A stretch of 64,000 nucleotides of DNA from positions 2,852,001 to 2,916,000 of the forward strand of contig NZ_CP151650.1 of NCBI RefSeq assembly GCF_038397775.1, read 5' to 3'. Position 1 is the first letter of the stretch, and each line of letters opens with the position of its first letter. Positions 34,912-44,228 of this stretch are shown piece after piece. Source of the DNA: Pseudomonas sp. RC10. Its GTDB lineage: Bacteria > Pseudomonadota > Gammaproteobacteria > Pseudomonadales > Pseudomonadaceae. Under the pieces are notes generated by a model. That model saw only the letters and a program-made list of their open reading frames with translations. It did not search any database and was not told the origin of the DNA. Made by a program: the position numbers and the translations under genes.

Positions 34912-34988
34912 AGGCACGTAGCTCAGTTGGTTAGAGCACCACCTTGACATGGTGGGGGTCGTTGGTTCGAGTCCAATCGCGCCTACCA
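34912..34988 (+). tRNA. tRNA-Val(GAC), second copy
   Basis: 77 nt, identical to the copy at 30887-30963, with anticodon GAC and encoded CCA. It is followed by the native flank and a terminator, and no insertion is present. The pair was presumably one tandem duplication before the element separated the copies by about 4 kb. Confidence 0.96.
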
Positions 34989-35018
34989 AACAAAATCCGC
35001 TCTGCTGGGCGGTCGCGA

Positions 35019-35048
35019 AAAGGGTGAGTCGAAAGACTCACCCTTTTT
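35019..35048 (+). terminator. Rho-independent terminator after the second tRNA-Val
   Basis: AAAGGGTGAGTC-GAAA-GACTCACCCTTT stem and T-run, 30 bases after the tRNA. Confidence 0.92.
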
Positions 35049-35229
35049 TGTTGTCGGTGGTTTTACGTTCCTCGAAAAGCTCCGGCTCAGGTGTGCCGGT
35101 GGCTTCAGGCATTTCTCGTCTATTTCTCAAACCCTTACGCAGAAAAAAATCCTGATTTTTCAGTCTCTCGGCTGGACCTTTTGCCACGATGCGCGATCAT
35201 CAGTGCATGGAAATCGAAAGGAGGTGCGT

Positions 35230-35787
35230 ATGTTTACTCGGTCGCTGACCCTTGCCGTTCTGTTGGCTGTTGCCGGTCCCCTATTGGCAGCGGATGCAGA
35301 CACCCCACTGGCGCAGGAGCGTGGCAAGTCGCGTCCGCTGATCATCATCGCTTCCAGTTCTGTGGACCCGACGCTGGTGACGCTGAAGAAAAGCCTCGAT
35401 GAGCCTGCCAATAAAGAAGCCTTCGCCAAGCGCAACATGGTGCTCTACACCATCGTCTCTCTGGCCGGGCAGCGGAACGGTAAGGACATGGACGCGCAGT
35501 CGACCATGGCGCTGATCCGGGAATTGAAACTCGGCGTGCTGGACAAAAGCCAGGCCCAGGTGATTCTGGTGGGCAAGGACGGCGAGAAGAAGATCGATCA
35601 CAAAGGCGCGATCGATCCCAAGGAGATTTTCAGCACCATCGACCAGATGCCGATGGCTGAGAAAGAGGCCGCAGCCGCTGCACCGGTCGCGCCCGCGGCA
35701 GAGCCCAAAGCCGCGACTCAGGGTGGCAAACCGGGCAAGGCAGGTAAAGCGGCCCCTGCCGCGCCCCCCGCCGGGCTGGATGACTGA
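35230..35787 (+). CDS. Exported DUF4174-type protein
   Basis: 185 residues. Signal peptide MFTRSLTLAVLLAVAGPLLA followed by a thioredoxin-like DUF4174 domain (about 33-135: RPLIIIASSSVDPTL, RNMVLYTIVS, QAQVILVGKDGEKK) and an Ala/Pro/Lys-rich tail. There is no Cys in the domain, so no redox activity is expected. AAGGAGGTGCGT immediately precedes the ATG at 35230. The function is unknown. Confidence 0.82.
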   Translation: MFTRSLTLAVLLAVAGPLLAADADTPLAQERGKSRPLIIIASSSVDPTLVTLKKSLDEPANKEAFAKRNMVLYTIVSLAGQRNGKDMDAQSTMALIRELKLGVLDKSQAQVILVGKDGEKKIDHKGAIDPKEIFSTIDQMPMAEKEAAAAAPVAPAAEPKAATQGGKPGKAGKAAPAAPPAGLDD

Positions 35788-35881
35788 TCAGGCGCAGTCA
35801 ACGCAGGCAATGCGCATCATGTCAGTAGGGCATGGGTACGCTTGCTGGTAAGATCGCTCCTTTTTTATCGAAGGGACTGTC

Positions 35882-36226
35882 ATGAAACATTGGGCGGGAG
35901 CTGTGGCGTTGGCGCTGCTGACGGGGTGCATGGGCTTGAATCAAACGCGTTCGGCCGGGCCTGCGCAGGTGTATGCGAGCCAAAAACCCGCCGCTGCGGT
36001 GGCCGAATGTATCAAGGTCAGTTGGGGCAATGTGCAGCTGTTCGGTGATGTCGCCGATGTCTTCATGGAGCAGGGCAAGCCTGGGGAGTTCACGGTGTAC
36101 ACCACCGAAGGCGAGTACTTCGCGGACGTGAGTGCGAAGGGCGGCTCCACCGCAATCAGCTTCTACGCCAAACCGGGCGGCAAGGCGGTGGACCAGCGTG
36201 GAGCAATGGTGGCGACGTGCTTGTGA
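35882..36226 (+). CDS. Small predicted lipoprotein
   Basis: 114 residues. MKHWAGAVALALLTGC ends in a lipobox (LLTGC, Cys16). The mature part has Cys43 and a C-terminal Cys113 that could pair. GKPGEFTVYTTEGEYFADVS looks like a small beta-rich domain. No family recognised with confidence. The ribosome site AAGGGACTGTC precedes the ATG. Confidence 0.75.
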   Translation: MKHWAGAVALALLTGCMGLNQTRSAGPAQVYASQKPAAAVAECIKVSWGNVQLFGDVADVFMEQGKPGEFTVYTTEGEYFADVSAKGGSTAISFYAKPGGKAVDQRGAMVATCL

Positions 36227-36261
36227 GGCATGCCCTCTGCTTACTGAAACGCTGTTTAAGC

Positions 36262-36297
36262 GCTTTTGATTCTGGCCACCCGGCCAGAATCAAAGCG
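36262..36297. terminator. Long hairpin between convergent genes
   Basis: TTTGATTCTGGCC-ACCC-GGCCAGAATCAAA, a 13-base-pair stem between the stops at 36226 and 36309. The A/T-rich stem base can serve as a bidirectional terminator. Confidence 0.7.
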
Positions 36298-36308
36298 GCG
36301 TGAGTGTC

Positions 36309-36941
36309 TCACATCGGCGGTGTCACGCCATTCTCACCCGCAGAAATCGACAGCGCGCTCAACGAGCCGTCCGCTGCCGGTTGTGCTTGCACGATGGCCT
36401 TCACGCCCGGCTTGAGCAGGCTGCGGTCGCCGGGGACCAGATTGACGATGGGCACGTCGTCCGGGATCACGATCTTCTTCTGACCACCTTTGTAGTTGAC
36501 GGTAATGGTGCGGCCGTTGCTGGTCACCAGATCGCCCACCGAGCCATTGGTCATCGTGCTGTCCTTGCCCAGGTCGAACGCCCGATGGCCGTCGCCTGTA
36601 CCTGCCATTTCCGGCGGGAACACGTGCACTTCCAGCGCTTTCAGCGTGCCGTCGGCCTGGGGCACGGCGGCTGAACCCACGTAACTGCCCGGTTTGATAT
36701 CGGCGACCTGTGCCAGCGTCACGCCGCGCACTTGTGTGTCTTTGGTCAGCTTGACCAGCAGGTCTTCGTTGCGGTTGCTGTGAATCTTCAGTACATCGCC
36801 GTCAATCGCGGTGATTGCCCCGCGGACGCGGGTCGGCTTCGCATCTTCTGCCTGAGAGGGTCCGGCCATCAGCATGGCGGATGCCAACAGACTGGAAATC
36901 AGCAGGGTGTCACGCAGTCGCTTGCCTGTTGTGATCTTCAT
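36309..36941 (-). CDS. Exported DUF5666-like beta-rich protein
   Basis: 210 residues. Signal peptide (MKITTGKRLRDTLLISSLLA, cut near SQA-ED) and a mature part with OB-like repeats: TRVRGAITAIDGDVLKI, VRGVTLAQVADIKPGSYVG and IVNLVPGDRSLLKPGVKAIV, which resemble DUF5666. Similar pseudomonad proteins are sometimes labelled metal ABC transporter permease, which this sequence does not support since it has no membrane helices beyond the signal. Monocistronic. Confidence 0.7.
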   Translation of the reverse strand: MKITTGKRLRDTLLISSLLASAMLMAGPSQAEDAKPTRVRGAITAIDGDVLKIHSNRNEDLLVKLTKDTQVRGVTLAQVADIKPGSYVGSAAVPQADGTLKALEVHVFPPEMAGTGDGHRAFDLGKDSTMTNGSVGDLVTSNGRTITVNYKGGQKKIVIPDDVPIVNLVPGDRSLLKPGVKAIVQAQPAADGSLSALSISAGENGVTPPM

Positions 36942-37149
36942 GGTGCCGCAATCCTGTGTGGTGAATCAGAACGCCGAGCTTAGCGTTACCCGCACAGGAA
37001 GTGGATGACATCACTGTCAGAATTGGCAGCCTGCGCTTGAAGCGTGTCAGGGCATGGCGCGGGAAATGGGGGCGCGAGGCCGTGCAAAGCAGAGAGGGGA
37101 GTCAGGCGCGCCGTCGTGAGACACGACAGCGCGCCGCTCGAAGGGCGTA

Positions 37150-38616
37150 TTACTGTTGCAGCGAGATGGACGTGTTGGCCAGTTTTGGCTGATTGAACAT
37201 GCTCACCAGCACTTCATCGAGAATCGACGAGGCACCCCATGGGCGAGCGTCGTTGAGGATCGCGACCACGACCCAGGTGTTGCCGTTGCTGTCCCGACTG
37301 AACCCGGCGATGGCGCGAACGGTATTCAGGGTGCCGGTCTTGATGTGCGCTTCCCCGCGCAGCGCGGTGCGTTTCAGGCGTTTGCGCATGGTGCCGTCCA
37401 TACCCGCCAGCGGCAGCGAGCTCATGAACTCGGCCTGGTACGAGCTGTTCCACGCGGCCTGAAGCATTTGCGCCATTTCACGAGCGCTCACCCGTTCAGC
37501 CCGGGACAGGCCAGAACCGTTCTCCATCACCAAATGCGGCGCGGTGATGCCTTTCTTCGCCAGCCACTGACGGATCACCCGTTGCGCGGCCTTGGCGTCA
37601 TCGCCATCCGCTTCGTTGCGGAACTCGGAACCCAGGCTCAGGAACAGTTGCTGGGCCATCGTGTTGTTACTGAACTTGTTGATGTCGCGAATGATTTCCG
37701 CGAGGTCCGGGGAGTAGGCCTTGGCCAGCAGCTTGGCGCTGCCCGGCACGACGTCCAGACGGTCCTTGCCGAGAATGGTGCCGCCCAGTTCTTGCCAGAT
37801 GGCGCGCACGGCACCGGCGGTGTAGGTCGGGTGGTCGAGCAGCGACAGGTAAGTCTGCGAGTTGCAGCCGTCGCCTAACTGACCGGACACCGTGACGGTG
37901 ATGCCGCCATCGGCCTCAGGGACCGGGTTGTACAGCACATCGCCGGTACACTTGTTCGACGACAGCGCCTTGACCTGATTGTTGATGTGAATGGCGGCGA
38001 TCGGTGGCTCGACCGACACCAGAATCTTGCCGCCGTCATTGCGGGTCACGAAGCGCAGGGCCTTGAGGTTGACCATAAGCGAATCGGGGCGGACCAGGAA
38101 CGGTTTGTTCTTGTCATTACCGTCGTCGTCGAACACCGGCAGTTGCGGCTGGATGAAATGGCTGCGGTCCAGCACCAGATCGCCCGTCACTTGCTGCACG
38201 CCATTGGCGCGCAGGTCACGCATCAACAGCCAGAGTTTTTCCATGTTCAGCTTCGGATCACCGCCGCCCTTGAGGAACAGATTGCCGCGCAGGACGCCGC
38301 TGCTCAGGGTGCCATCGGTGTAGAACTCGGTCTTCCACTGGTGGGTCGGGCCGAGCATTTCCAGTGACGCGTAGGTGGTGATCAGTTTCATGGTCGACGC
38401 CGGGTTCACCGAGACGTCAGCGTTGAAGACGGTGGGAGTGCCAGGACCGGTCACCGGGAGCATGACCAGCGAGAGCGCATCGTTGTTGAGTTTGGCGGCC
38501 TTCATGGCCTCCTGGACCTTGGGGGGTAACGCGGTGTTGATCGGGGCAGCAGCGACAGACAGCGAAATCGGTAGAAGCAGGGTGGCAAAAAACAACGGAC
38601 GCAAAGACTTGATCAT
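37150..38616 (-). CDS. dacB: D-alanyl-D-alanine carboxypeptidase/endopeptidase DacB (PBP4)
   Basis: 488 residues, exported (signal cut after AAA24). Penicillin-binding motifs: STMK (Ser74-Lys77), SNN in KFSNNTMAQ, and KTG in HIKTGTLN. The large insertion between SxxK and SxN (domains II/III) is typical of class C PBP4. It trims and cleaves peptidoglycan cross-links in the periplasm. A GC-rich hairpin without a T-run (37106-37134) follows the stop. It stands alone. Confidence 0.94.
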   Translation of the reverse strand: MIKSLRPLFFATLLLPISLSVAAAPINTALPPKVQEAMKAAKLNNDALSLVMLPVTGPGTPTVFNADVSVNPASTMKLITTYASLEMLGPTHQWKTEFYTDGTLSSGVLRGNLFLKGGGDPKLNMEKLWLLMRDLRANGVQQVTGDLVLDRSHFIQPQLPVFDDDGNDKNKPFLVRPDSLMVNLKALRFVTRNDGGKILVSVEPPIAAIHINNQVKALSSNKCTGDVLYNPVPEADGGITVTVSGQLGDGCNSQTYLSLLDHPTYTAGAVRAIWQELGGTILGKDRLDVVPGSAKLLAKAYSPDLAEIIRDINKFSNNTMAQQLFLSLGSEFRNEADGDDAKAAQRVIRQWLAKKGITAPHLVMENGSGLSRAERVSAREMAQMLQAAWNSSYQAEFMSSLPLAGMDGTMRKRLKRTALRGEAHIKTGTLNTVRAIAGFSRDSNGNTWVVVAILNDARPWGASSILDEVLVSMFNQPKLANTSISLQQ

Positions 38617-38947
38617 TCAATAAACCCTACTGCAATGAAGAGGGACAACCGGAGGGGATGGATTCCCTCGTGACATGAAAACGGCCGCGACTGAAAAGTG
38701 TCCCAGCCCTACGGGCAGAAAATAGCGCCCGGTGACAGTGCGGCATTATGCCCCAAGCTTTCGTGACTTGCGCCGGGGGACAGCCGTCAAACCGCGCTAT
38801 TTTTTCAAATCGTGTCGAATTGTCACGTGAAACGACAGGCTTCTGTCTGTTTTCGCGAAATCGGCGGCCGTGAAAAACCACCTTTCAGGGGGGCTTCTTG
38901 TCTTGGCAGAGGCGGAGGAAATCAAGAATCCCGGCTCAGCGCACCCG
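38617..38947. other. Intergenic region, dacB / FMN reductase
   Basis: 331 bases upstream of dacB and downstream of the FMN reductase gene. It should contain the dacB promoter, but no clear boxes are seen. A weak hairpin with TTTTT near 38870-38895 on the minus strand could end the reductase transcript. No gene is supported. Confidence 0.3.
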
Positions 38948-39538
38948 TCAATAAGGTGTGCCCTGATCCCTTTGCTGACGCAACGCCTCGGCATACCACT
39001 CGAACTCATCGAGAAACCTGTCCATCTGCTTCAACGTCCGCTCATCTTTCGGTTGACCGTCATCGGCCAACGCCTCGCCAATGCGCGGGATGGAAAAGAG
39101 GCTTGGAATGCTCGGCATGCCCAGCTCCCCCAAAATCATTCGAAGCTGCATCGCCGCACGCACGCCGCCGAAACCACCTGCCGAGTAGCAGGCAATCGCA
39201 GAAGGCCGCCACAGGTACTCTTCCAGAAAATGGTCCAGCAGGTTTTTCAATGCAGGGGGGACGCCGTGGTTGTATTCGGCACTCACTAGCAGAAAACCAT
39301 CGGCACGGCGATAAAGCGCGGCCAGGTTTTCCAGATCGGCAGGTGCGGACCCTTTGGGGTATTCCTTGTACATGCGGTCCAGCAACGGAAGGCGCGTGAC
39401 CATCGGGTCAACGAGAACGGCTTCATGTCCTCGCGCTTCGAGGGCGGTCAGGAGCAATCGAGCAGCCTTTATGCCTTGTCTGTCACTGCGAACCGAGCCT
39501 AAGAGAACCGCGACGGTGAGGGGGGGTGGGGTCGGCAT
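38948..39538 (-). CDS. NADPH-dependent FMN reductase-family protein
   Basis: 196 residues with a flavodoxin-like fold. VAVLLGSVRSDRQG binds FMN phosphate; LVSAEYNHGVPPALKNLLD is the family signature, and YSAGGFGGVRAAMQLRMIL follows. These enzymes reduce flavins, quinones or azo compounds with NAD(P)H. The start at 39538 has AGGAG six bases upstream; the 31-codon extension is unlikely. The substrate is not determined. Confidence 0.87.
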   Translation of the reverse strand: MPTPPPLTVAVLLGSVRSDRQGIKAARLLLTALEARGHEAVLVDPMVTRLPLLDRMYKEYPKGSAPADLENLAALYRRADGFLLVSAEYNHGVPPALKNLLDHFLEEYLWRPSAIACYSAGGFGGVRAAMQLRMILGELGMPSIPSLFSIPRIGEALADDGQPKDERTLKQMDRFLDEFEWYAEALRQQRDQGTPY

Positions 39539-39824
39539 GGGGTGCTCCTGAATCATGGGTCTTGGCGAATGTGTAACGCTGAACTCCAACACTGGACCTG
39601 CCCTAGGTTTGACGCGGATGACCCCGGGCAAGGCTTTAAGAAGCTATAGACCATGAGAGAAGGAAGCATGCAGATCGGCAACCGTTCAGGATGGCCCGTG
39701 CGCGCTGATTCAAACGCGGCAGGCCGCAATCAGCAGGCAGTGCGTCGCGGCGTCAAAGATCACCAGCCATCCTGACGCCTGACTCTGGTAGACTCCGCGC
39801 CGTAATTACTTAGAGGATTATTTC

Positions 39825-40169
39825 ATGGCTACCAATCGCTCCCGCCGCCTGCGCAAAAAGCTCTGCGTGGATGAATTTCAAGAGTTGGGTTTCGAACTGA
39901 ATCTGGAATTCAAGGAAGACCTGTCCGACGAGGCGATTGACGCGTTCCTGGACGCTTTCCTCTCCGACGCGATGGACGCCAACGGTCTGGATTATGTCGG
40001 TGGTGATGACTACGGCCTGGTGTGCCTGGCCAACCGCGGCTCCGTGACCGAAGAGCAGCGCGCCACCGTGGAAGCCTGGCTGAAAGGCCGTAGCGAACTC
40101 GTGAAGGTTGAAGTGAGCCCGCTGATTGACGCCTGGTACCCGGAGAAGCCGATCGAAGCTGCAAAGTAA
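39825..40169 (+). CDS. yggL: YggL-family (DUF469) protein
   Basis: 114 residues starting MATNRSRRLRKKLCVDEFQE, the YggL signature, with FLDAFLSDAMDANGLDYVGG and an acidic surface. YggL associates with the 50S ribosomal subunit. GAGGATTATTTC precedes the ATG, and a strong terminator follows. Confidence 0.92.
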   Translation: MATNRSRRLRKKLCVDEFQELGFELNLEFKEDLSDEAIDAFLDAFLSDAMDANGLDYVGGDDYGLVCLANRGSVTEEQRATVEAWLKGRSELVKVEVSPLIDAWYPEKPIEAAK

Positions 40170-40209
40170 TCGCGCCTTGATCCGGCTTTTAATGCCGGGT
40201 CTCGATCAC

Positions 40210-40235
40210 GCCACCCTGACGGGTGGCTTTTTTTT
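40210..40235 (+). terminator. Rho-independent terminator after yggL
   Basis: GCCACCC-TGAC-GGGTGGC stem followed by eight T residues, 40 bases after the yggL stop. Confidence 0.93.
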
Positions 40236-40461
40236 GTCTCGATCCGGGCGAAACACCCTTCATCCCGCCGTGCGCCCTGTCAGTCAAGTGCTTGCGCGTG
40301 CCCTGCGTCTGCCTGTCTTTCAGCCGGGCTCGACCCTGTGTTTCTCCGCGCATCTTCCCGTTTTGATCCAAGGTCCTTCGCAGTCTGGCCGGATTATCAA
40401 TGAAGCGACGAGCGCTCATAGTTCGATCCCTTGAAATGACGTGCGCCACAGGGGATCGACC

Positions 40462-41010
40462 GTGTCACGACTCACCGTTCCAACCCGCGATGATGCGCCC
40501 GAAGGGGCACGACCGCTGTTGGACGACATTTACCGACAGTTTGGCCGGGTGCCTGCCGTCTACCGGCTGATGGCGACGAGCCCGGAAATCCTCAAGGTTT
40601 TTTTTGCGATGGGCAGCGCCATCGATTCGACTCTGGATCTGAAATTGCGCCTGCGCATTTCCATCGCTGTCGCTCAGGCCAACGGCTGTGACTATTGCCT
40701 GTCGGCCAACCGCTTCGTGGCGGTCAATCGCGCGCGTATCGGTCCGGACGAAATCGAGCTGAATCGTCAGGGCGCATCTTCGGATCCGGTTTCCGACGTG
40801 GCGGTCCGGTTCGCGACCCAGGTCACGCATCGCAGAGGTCGGGTCGCTGACGACGAGGTGCGACAGGTCCGCGATGCGGGCTACAGCGAAGCCCAGATTG
40901 TCGAGATCGTCGCGTTGGTGGCGCATTGTACGTTTGCCAATTACCTCAACGAAGTGGCGCAAACGGACATCGATTTCCCTGTACTTCGCACGCAAGAGCT
41001 CAAGTCCTGA
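40462..41010 (+). CDS. Carboxymuconolactone decarboxylase/AhpD-like protein
   Basis: 182 residues of the CMD fold. The redox motif CDYC (Cys76, Cys79) lies in AQANGCDYCLSANRF, as in alkylhydroperoxidase-like AhpD proteins. The upstream PAVYRLMATSPEILKVFF is typical of the peroxidase-related family. The GTG at 40462 has AGGGGAT seven bases upstream and gives the usual MSRLTVP start; the GTG at 40441 lacks a site. An MFS transporter follows 94 bases later and may be co-regulated. Confidence 0.84.
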   Translation: MSRLTVPTRDDAPEGARPLLDDIYRQFGRVPAVYRLMATSPEILKVFFAMGSAIDSTLDLKLRLRISIAVAQANGCDYCLSANRFVAVNRARIGPDEIELNRQGASSDPVSDVAVRFATQVTHRRGRVADDEVRQVRDAGYSEAQIVEIVALVAHCTFANYLNEVAQTDIDFPVLRTQELKS

Positions 41011-41104
41011 CGGCGGCGTCACCCGTTGCCGTCATTCACGCACAGCGCTGACCACACCCAGCGTTCGTACAGTTGTTCATCCCCCTCCACCGAGGAGTAT
41101 CACT

Positions 41105-42268
41105 ATGGATCGGCGCCTGCTTGCTTTGGCGATGAGTATGTTTTCACTGGGCACCGGCGGTTTTATCGTGGCCGGACTGCTGCCACAAATCGCCGTCTCG
41201 TTCAGCGTTTCAGTGGGCGTCGCGGCGCAAATGCTGACGGTGTTCGCAGTGTCTTACGCGCTGCTGGCTCCCACCGTCGCCGCGCTCGCGGCAGGTATTC
41301 CCAGGAAAAAGCTGTTGCTGAGCGGCCTCGCACTTTTCGTGATTGCCAACCTCGCGACAGCCCTTGCCCCCAACTTCGGGTTTGCGTTGGTCGCCCGCGC
41401 GATCGCCGGACTGGGCGCGGCCATGTTCGCGCCGACAGCCACCAGCGCCGCGACCCTTTTGGTCCCGCCGGAAAAGCGCGGCTTCGCGCTGTCGATGGTG
41501 GTGGCAGGGCTGACTGCGTCGACTGCGCTCGGCTCTCCCATCGGCACCGTGATCGGAGGATTAGGTGACTGGCGCTGGTCGATGGTCTTTGTGGCCTTCA
41601 TGTCGGCGATGGCGGGGCTGGGGGTGATGGTATTGATCAAGGACATTCCGATGCCGCCAAAGGTGACCTTGCTCAAGCGACTCGCCCCGATGGTCGATCC
41701 TCGCATCGCGCTGACCCTGTTCACGACCTTTTGCATTTTGTCTGCCATTTTCGTCGTATACACCTACTTCGCCATCGTCTTCGACCGCGCCTACAACGGC
41801 AACTCGTTGATCCTCGCGCTGTTGCTCGTGTTATGGGGTGCGGGTGGCACCATCACGAATCTGGCGGCGGGTCGAGTCATCGACACCATCGGCGAACGCA
41901 AGGTGCTGATCGTGATGCTGACGCTGATGATCCTCGACCTGCTGACCCTGCCGTGGACCAGCGCGAACCTCTGGACGGCCGGCGTGGCCATTCTGATCTG
42001 GGGTGCCTGCGGCTGGGGTTTGCTCGTGCCACAGCAGCACCGGCTGGTCTCCATTGCGCCTGATGCCGCAGCGATGGTGTTGGGCCTCAACGTGTCGTTC
42101 ACCTACCTCGGCATTTCGGCCGCAGGTGTGATTGGCGCCTTCTTCATTCCGCTGGTGGGGGGCTACAACCTGGGACTCATCGGCGCAGGCTTCGCCGTGC
42201 TGGCCTTTGCGTTGTCGGAGCTGGCGACCCAAGTCATCCATGCTCGTTTTTGCGTGGCCGAGATCTAA
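41105..42268 (+). CDS. MFS transporter, DHA1 family
   Basis: 387 residues and twelve helices. The first helix SLGTGGFIVAGLLPQIAVSF and the AGIPRKKLLLSGL loop resemble the YdhP/AraJ-like exporters. The second half has GAGGTITNLAAGRVIDTIGERK. GAGGAG lies nine bases before the ATG at 41105; the open frame starting at 40874 overlaps the CMD gene in another phase and is not real. Export of sugars, drugs or nucleosides is possible; the substrate is unknown. Confidence 0.85.
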   Translation: MDRRLLALAMSMFSLGTGGFIVAGLLPQIAVSFSVSVGVAAQMLTVFAVSYALLAPTVAALAAGIPRKKLLLSGLALFVIANLATALAPNFGFALVARAIAGLGAAMFAPTATSAATLLVPPEKRGFALSMVVAGLTASTALGSPIGTVIGGLGDWRWSMVFVAFMSAMAGLGVMVLIKDIPMPPKVTLLKRLAPMVDPRIALTLFTTFCILSAIFVVYTYFAIVFDRAYNGNSLILALLLVLWGAGGTITNLAAGRVIDTIGERKVLIVMLTLMILDLLTLPWTSANLWTAGVAILIWGACGWGLLVPQQHRLVSIAPDAAAMVLGLNVSFTYLGISAAGVIGAFFIPLVGGYNLGLIGAGFAVLAFALSELATQVIHARFCVAEI

Positions 42269-42301
42269 GGGGAGGGGGCGAACACCGGCTGATCGCGGAA
42301 T

Positions 42302-42339
42302 AAAAAAGATGACGTGCCAAACCGGAGCGGCACGTCATC
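42302..42339 (-). terminator. Rho-independent terminator between convergent genes
   Basis: GATGACGTGCC ... GGCACGTCATC stem with a 10-base loop. On the minus strand a run of six T residues follows, so it best serves leftward transcription from the MOSC gene. Confidence 0.8.
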
Positions 42340-42506
42340 TGGCGTGGTTAATACCTCGATTGTCCCAGAACATCGAGGCGTGTAACCGAAGAGGGATGCC
42401 GTAAATTAGAAGAAACGGTCATTCACGTAAAATGATGATTTGTGATCCTTTGAATCACAAAAAATGAAGCCAGGAAGGCTGTCACTTCTCGCCTCTGGGC
42501 GTTGAT

Positions 42507-43172
42507 TCAACCCTGCTTTTGCAGCCATTTGGCACGTTCAGCCAGCCGCCTTTTCCATTCCTCGTTCAAGCCGCGCGTCGCCTGCAAGTCGAGCAAATCG
42601 TCGATGTTGGGCCGATGCTGCAACTGGATGTTCCAGAACTCATCAATCGAAAAACGGTGAGTGGCTCGGTCCAGCAGATGAATCAGATCCCCCTCCTGAA
42701 TCAGACCCGGCTGAATGACCCGGTAATACCAGCCGGTTATTCGCTCCCTAGCGATAAACAGGGACATGTGTTCCGTGTCGAAGCGATGATTGATTTTCCA
42801 GCACGGCGTACGGGGTTGTGATACTTGAAGAATGCTGGTGCCTAACAGGTAAATGTCGCCGATGAATACGGTTTTTTCGGTCAAGTCATAGGCCGAGATA
42901 TTTTCACCCAAACTTCCTGGCACGCATTCATCGGCACAGTGGGTGAAGCGAGCTGCCAGTTTTGAGTAATGTTCGGCGGGATAGTGATGCACGGCTTTTT
43001 CCGGGCCGCCGTGTACTCGGGTATCGGCATGTTGGTCCCCAACGATACCGTTTTTCTGTACATGCACGGCGCCAGACACTGGCCGCTTGTACATGCCGGT
43101 GGTTTGGCCTTCGGGTTTGAGTATTCCCAACCCGCCAGCACAGAGACGTTCTATTTTGGACACTAATGTCAT
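42507..43172 (-). CDS. MOSC domain protein (YiiM-like)
   Basis: 221 residues. QKNGIVGDQHADTRVHGGPEKAVHHYP is split here by family usage into GIVGDQHAD and HGGPEKAV, both MOSC hallmarks; GSLGENISAYDLTEKTVFIG and the Cys in QPRTPCWKI, the probable molybdenum ligand, follow. The YiiM type reduces N-hydroxylated bases such as 6-hydroxylaminopurine using Moco. Divergent from a LysR gene with about 100 bases between the starts. Confidence 0.87.
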   Translation of the reverse strand: MTLVSKIERLCAGGLGILKPEGQTTGMYKRPVSGAVHVQKNGIVGDQHADTRVHGGPEKAVHHYPAEHYSKLAARFTHCADECVPGSLGENISAYDLTEKTVFIGDIYLLGTSILQVSQPRTPCWKINHRFDTEHMSLFIARERITGWYYRVIQPGLIQEGDLIHLLDRATHRFSIDEFWNIQLQHRPNIDDLLDLQATRGLNEEWKRRLAERAKWLQKQG

Positions 43173-43287
43173 GGGGGAAGACCATTATCATCTGCAAGTT
43201 TTAATGACTTTACGCACCCTCGCGGAACGCCGTAAACTAATGACTCCTGATGCGAATCATCACTTTTAATGATGGATGGCAATAATC

Positions 43288-44175
43288 ATGGAAATGCGTC
43301 AACTAAAAATATTTTGTGCCGTGGCCGATCTGGGCAGCTTCACCTCAGCCGCCTTGCAGGTGAACACGGTTCAATCCAATGTGACGATGCGGGTCAAAGA
43401 GCTTGAGATCGAACTTGATCGGGAACTGTTCGTTCGCAAGAAGTCAGGTGTCGTTCTGACGGCAGCGGGTGAAACCTTTCTGGGGTACGCCAGGCGCATC
43501 CTGCAGTTGACCGATGAGAGCCGCAGCGCGCTGATGGACACCGGTACTCCGGTGGGCCTGCTCCGTCTGGGGTCCATGGAAACCACTGCCGCCATCCGCC
43601 TGCCACAGATCCTCACCAAATACCGTGAGAGTTTCCCTTCTGTTCAGCTTTCACTGCAAACGGGCACGACCTCGGAATTGCTCAAGGCCGTGGAAAGTTA
43701 TCGCCTTGACGGTGCGTTTGTGGGGGGCTATCACCAGAACGCGGCATTGGTACAGGAAGGCGTATTCGAAGAAGAGTTGGTATTGGTCAGCAGCCATGCG
43801 TTCACGTCATTGGCGACGTTGATCGAGAAAATGCCCCAGCAAACCGTGCTGGTCTTTCGCACCGGTTGTTTTTACCGTTCGACCCTTGAAAACTGGTTTT
43901 ACCAAGTTGGGCTTATTCCTAATCAAATCATGGAAATGGGAACCCTTGACGGCATCTTGTCATGCGTGGCTGCGGGCATGGGGGTGACGTTATTGCCGAA
44001 AGCCGTGGCTGAAAGTTCAAGTTTGCGGCATTCAATTCATTGTCATGCTCTGCCACCCGAGTTTGCACATATTTCAACCGTGTTCGTGCGTCGGAGTGAT
44101 TCATTGATGACTTCCGCGATGAGCGCGTTCATTGAGTTGGCGCAACATCAACTTCCTGTTGCCGCTGTTGCCTGA
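43288..44175 (+). CDS. LysR-family transcriptional regulator
   Basis: 295 residues. Helix-turn-helix MRQLKIFCAVADLGSFTSAA with NTVQSNVTMRVKELE. The effector domain starts with LLRLGSMETTAAIRLPQIL, as in the CynR/CysB-like branch. The ATG at 43288 gives the family-typical MEMRQLKIF start; an in-frame ATG at 43276 adds four residues. Divergent from the MOSC gene, so it may regulate it. The segment 43170-43290 upstream is AT-rich. Confidence 0.86.
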   Translation: MEMRQLKIFCAVADLGSFTSAALQVNTVQSNVTMRVKELEIELDRELFVRKKSGVVLTAAGETFLGYARRILQLTDESRSALMDTGTPVGLLRLGSMETTAAIRLPQILTKYRESFPSVQLSLQTGTTSELLKAVESYRLDGAFVGGYHQNAALVQEGVFEEELVLVSSHAFTSLATLIEKMPQQTVLVFRTGCFYRSTLENWFYQVGLIPNQIMEMGTLDGILSCVAAGMGVTLLPKAVAESSSLRHSIHCHALPPEFAHISTVFVRRSDSLMTSAMSAFIELAQHQLPVAAVA

Positions 44176-44183
44176 TGATCAAT

Positions 44184-44208
44184 AACGGCCCGGAATGACC
44201 GGGCCGTT
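44184..44208. terminator. Bidirectional hairpin terminator
   Basis: AACGGCCCGG-AATGA-CCGGGCCGTT, a 10-bp stem between the convergent LysR and nitronate monooxygenase genes. T-runs are short on both sides. Confidence 0.72.
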
Positions 44209-44228
44209 TAACAGACGTTCTTATTGTT

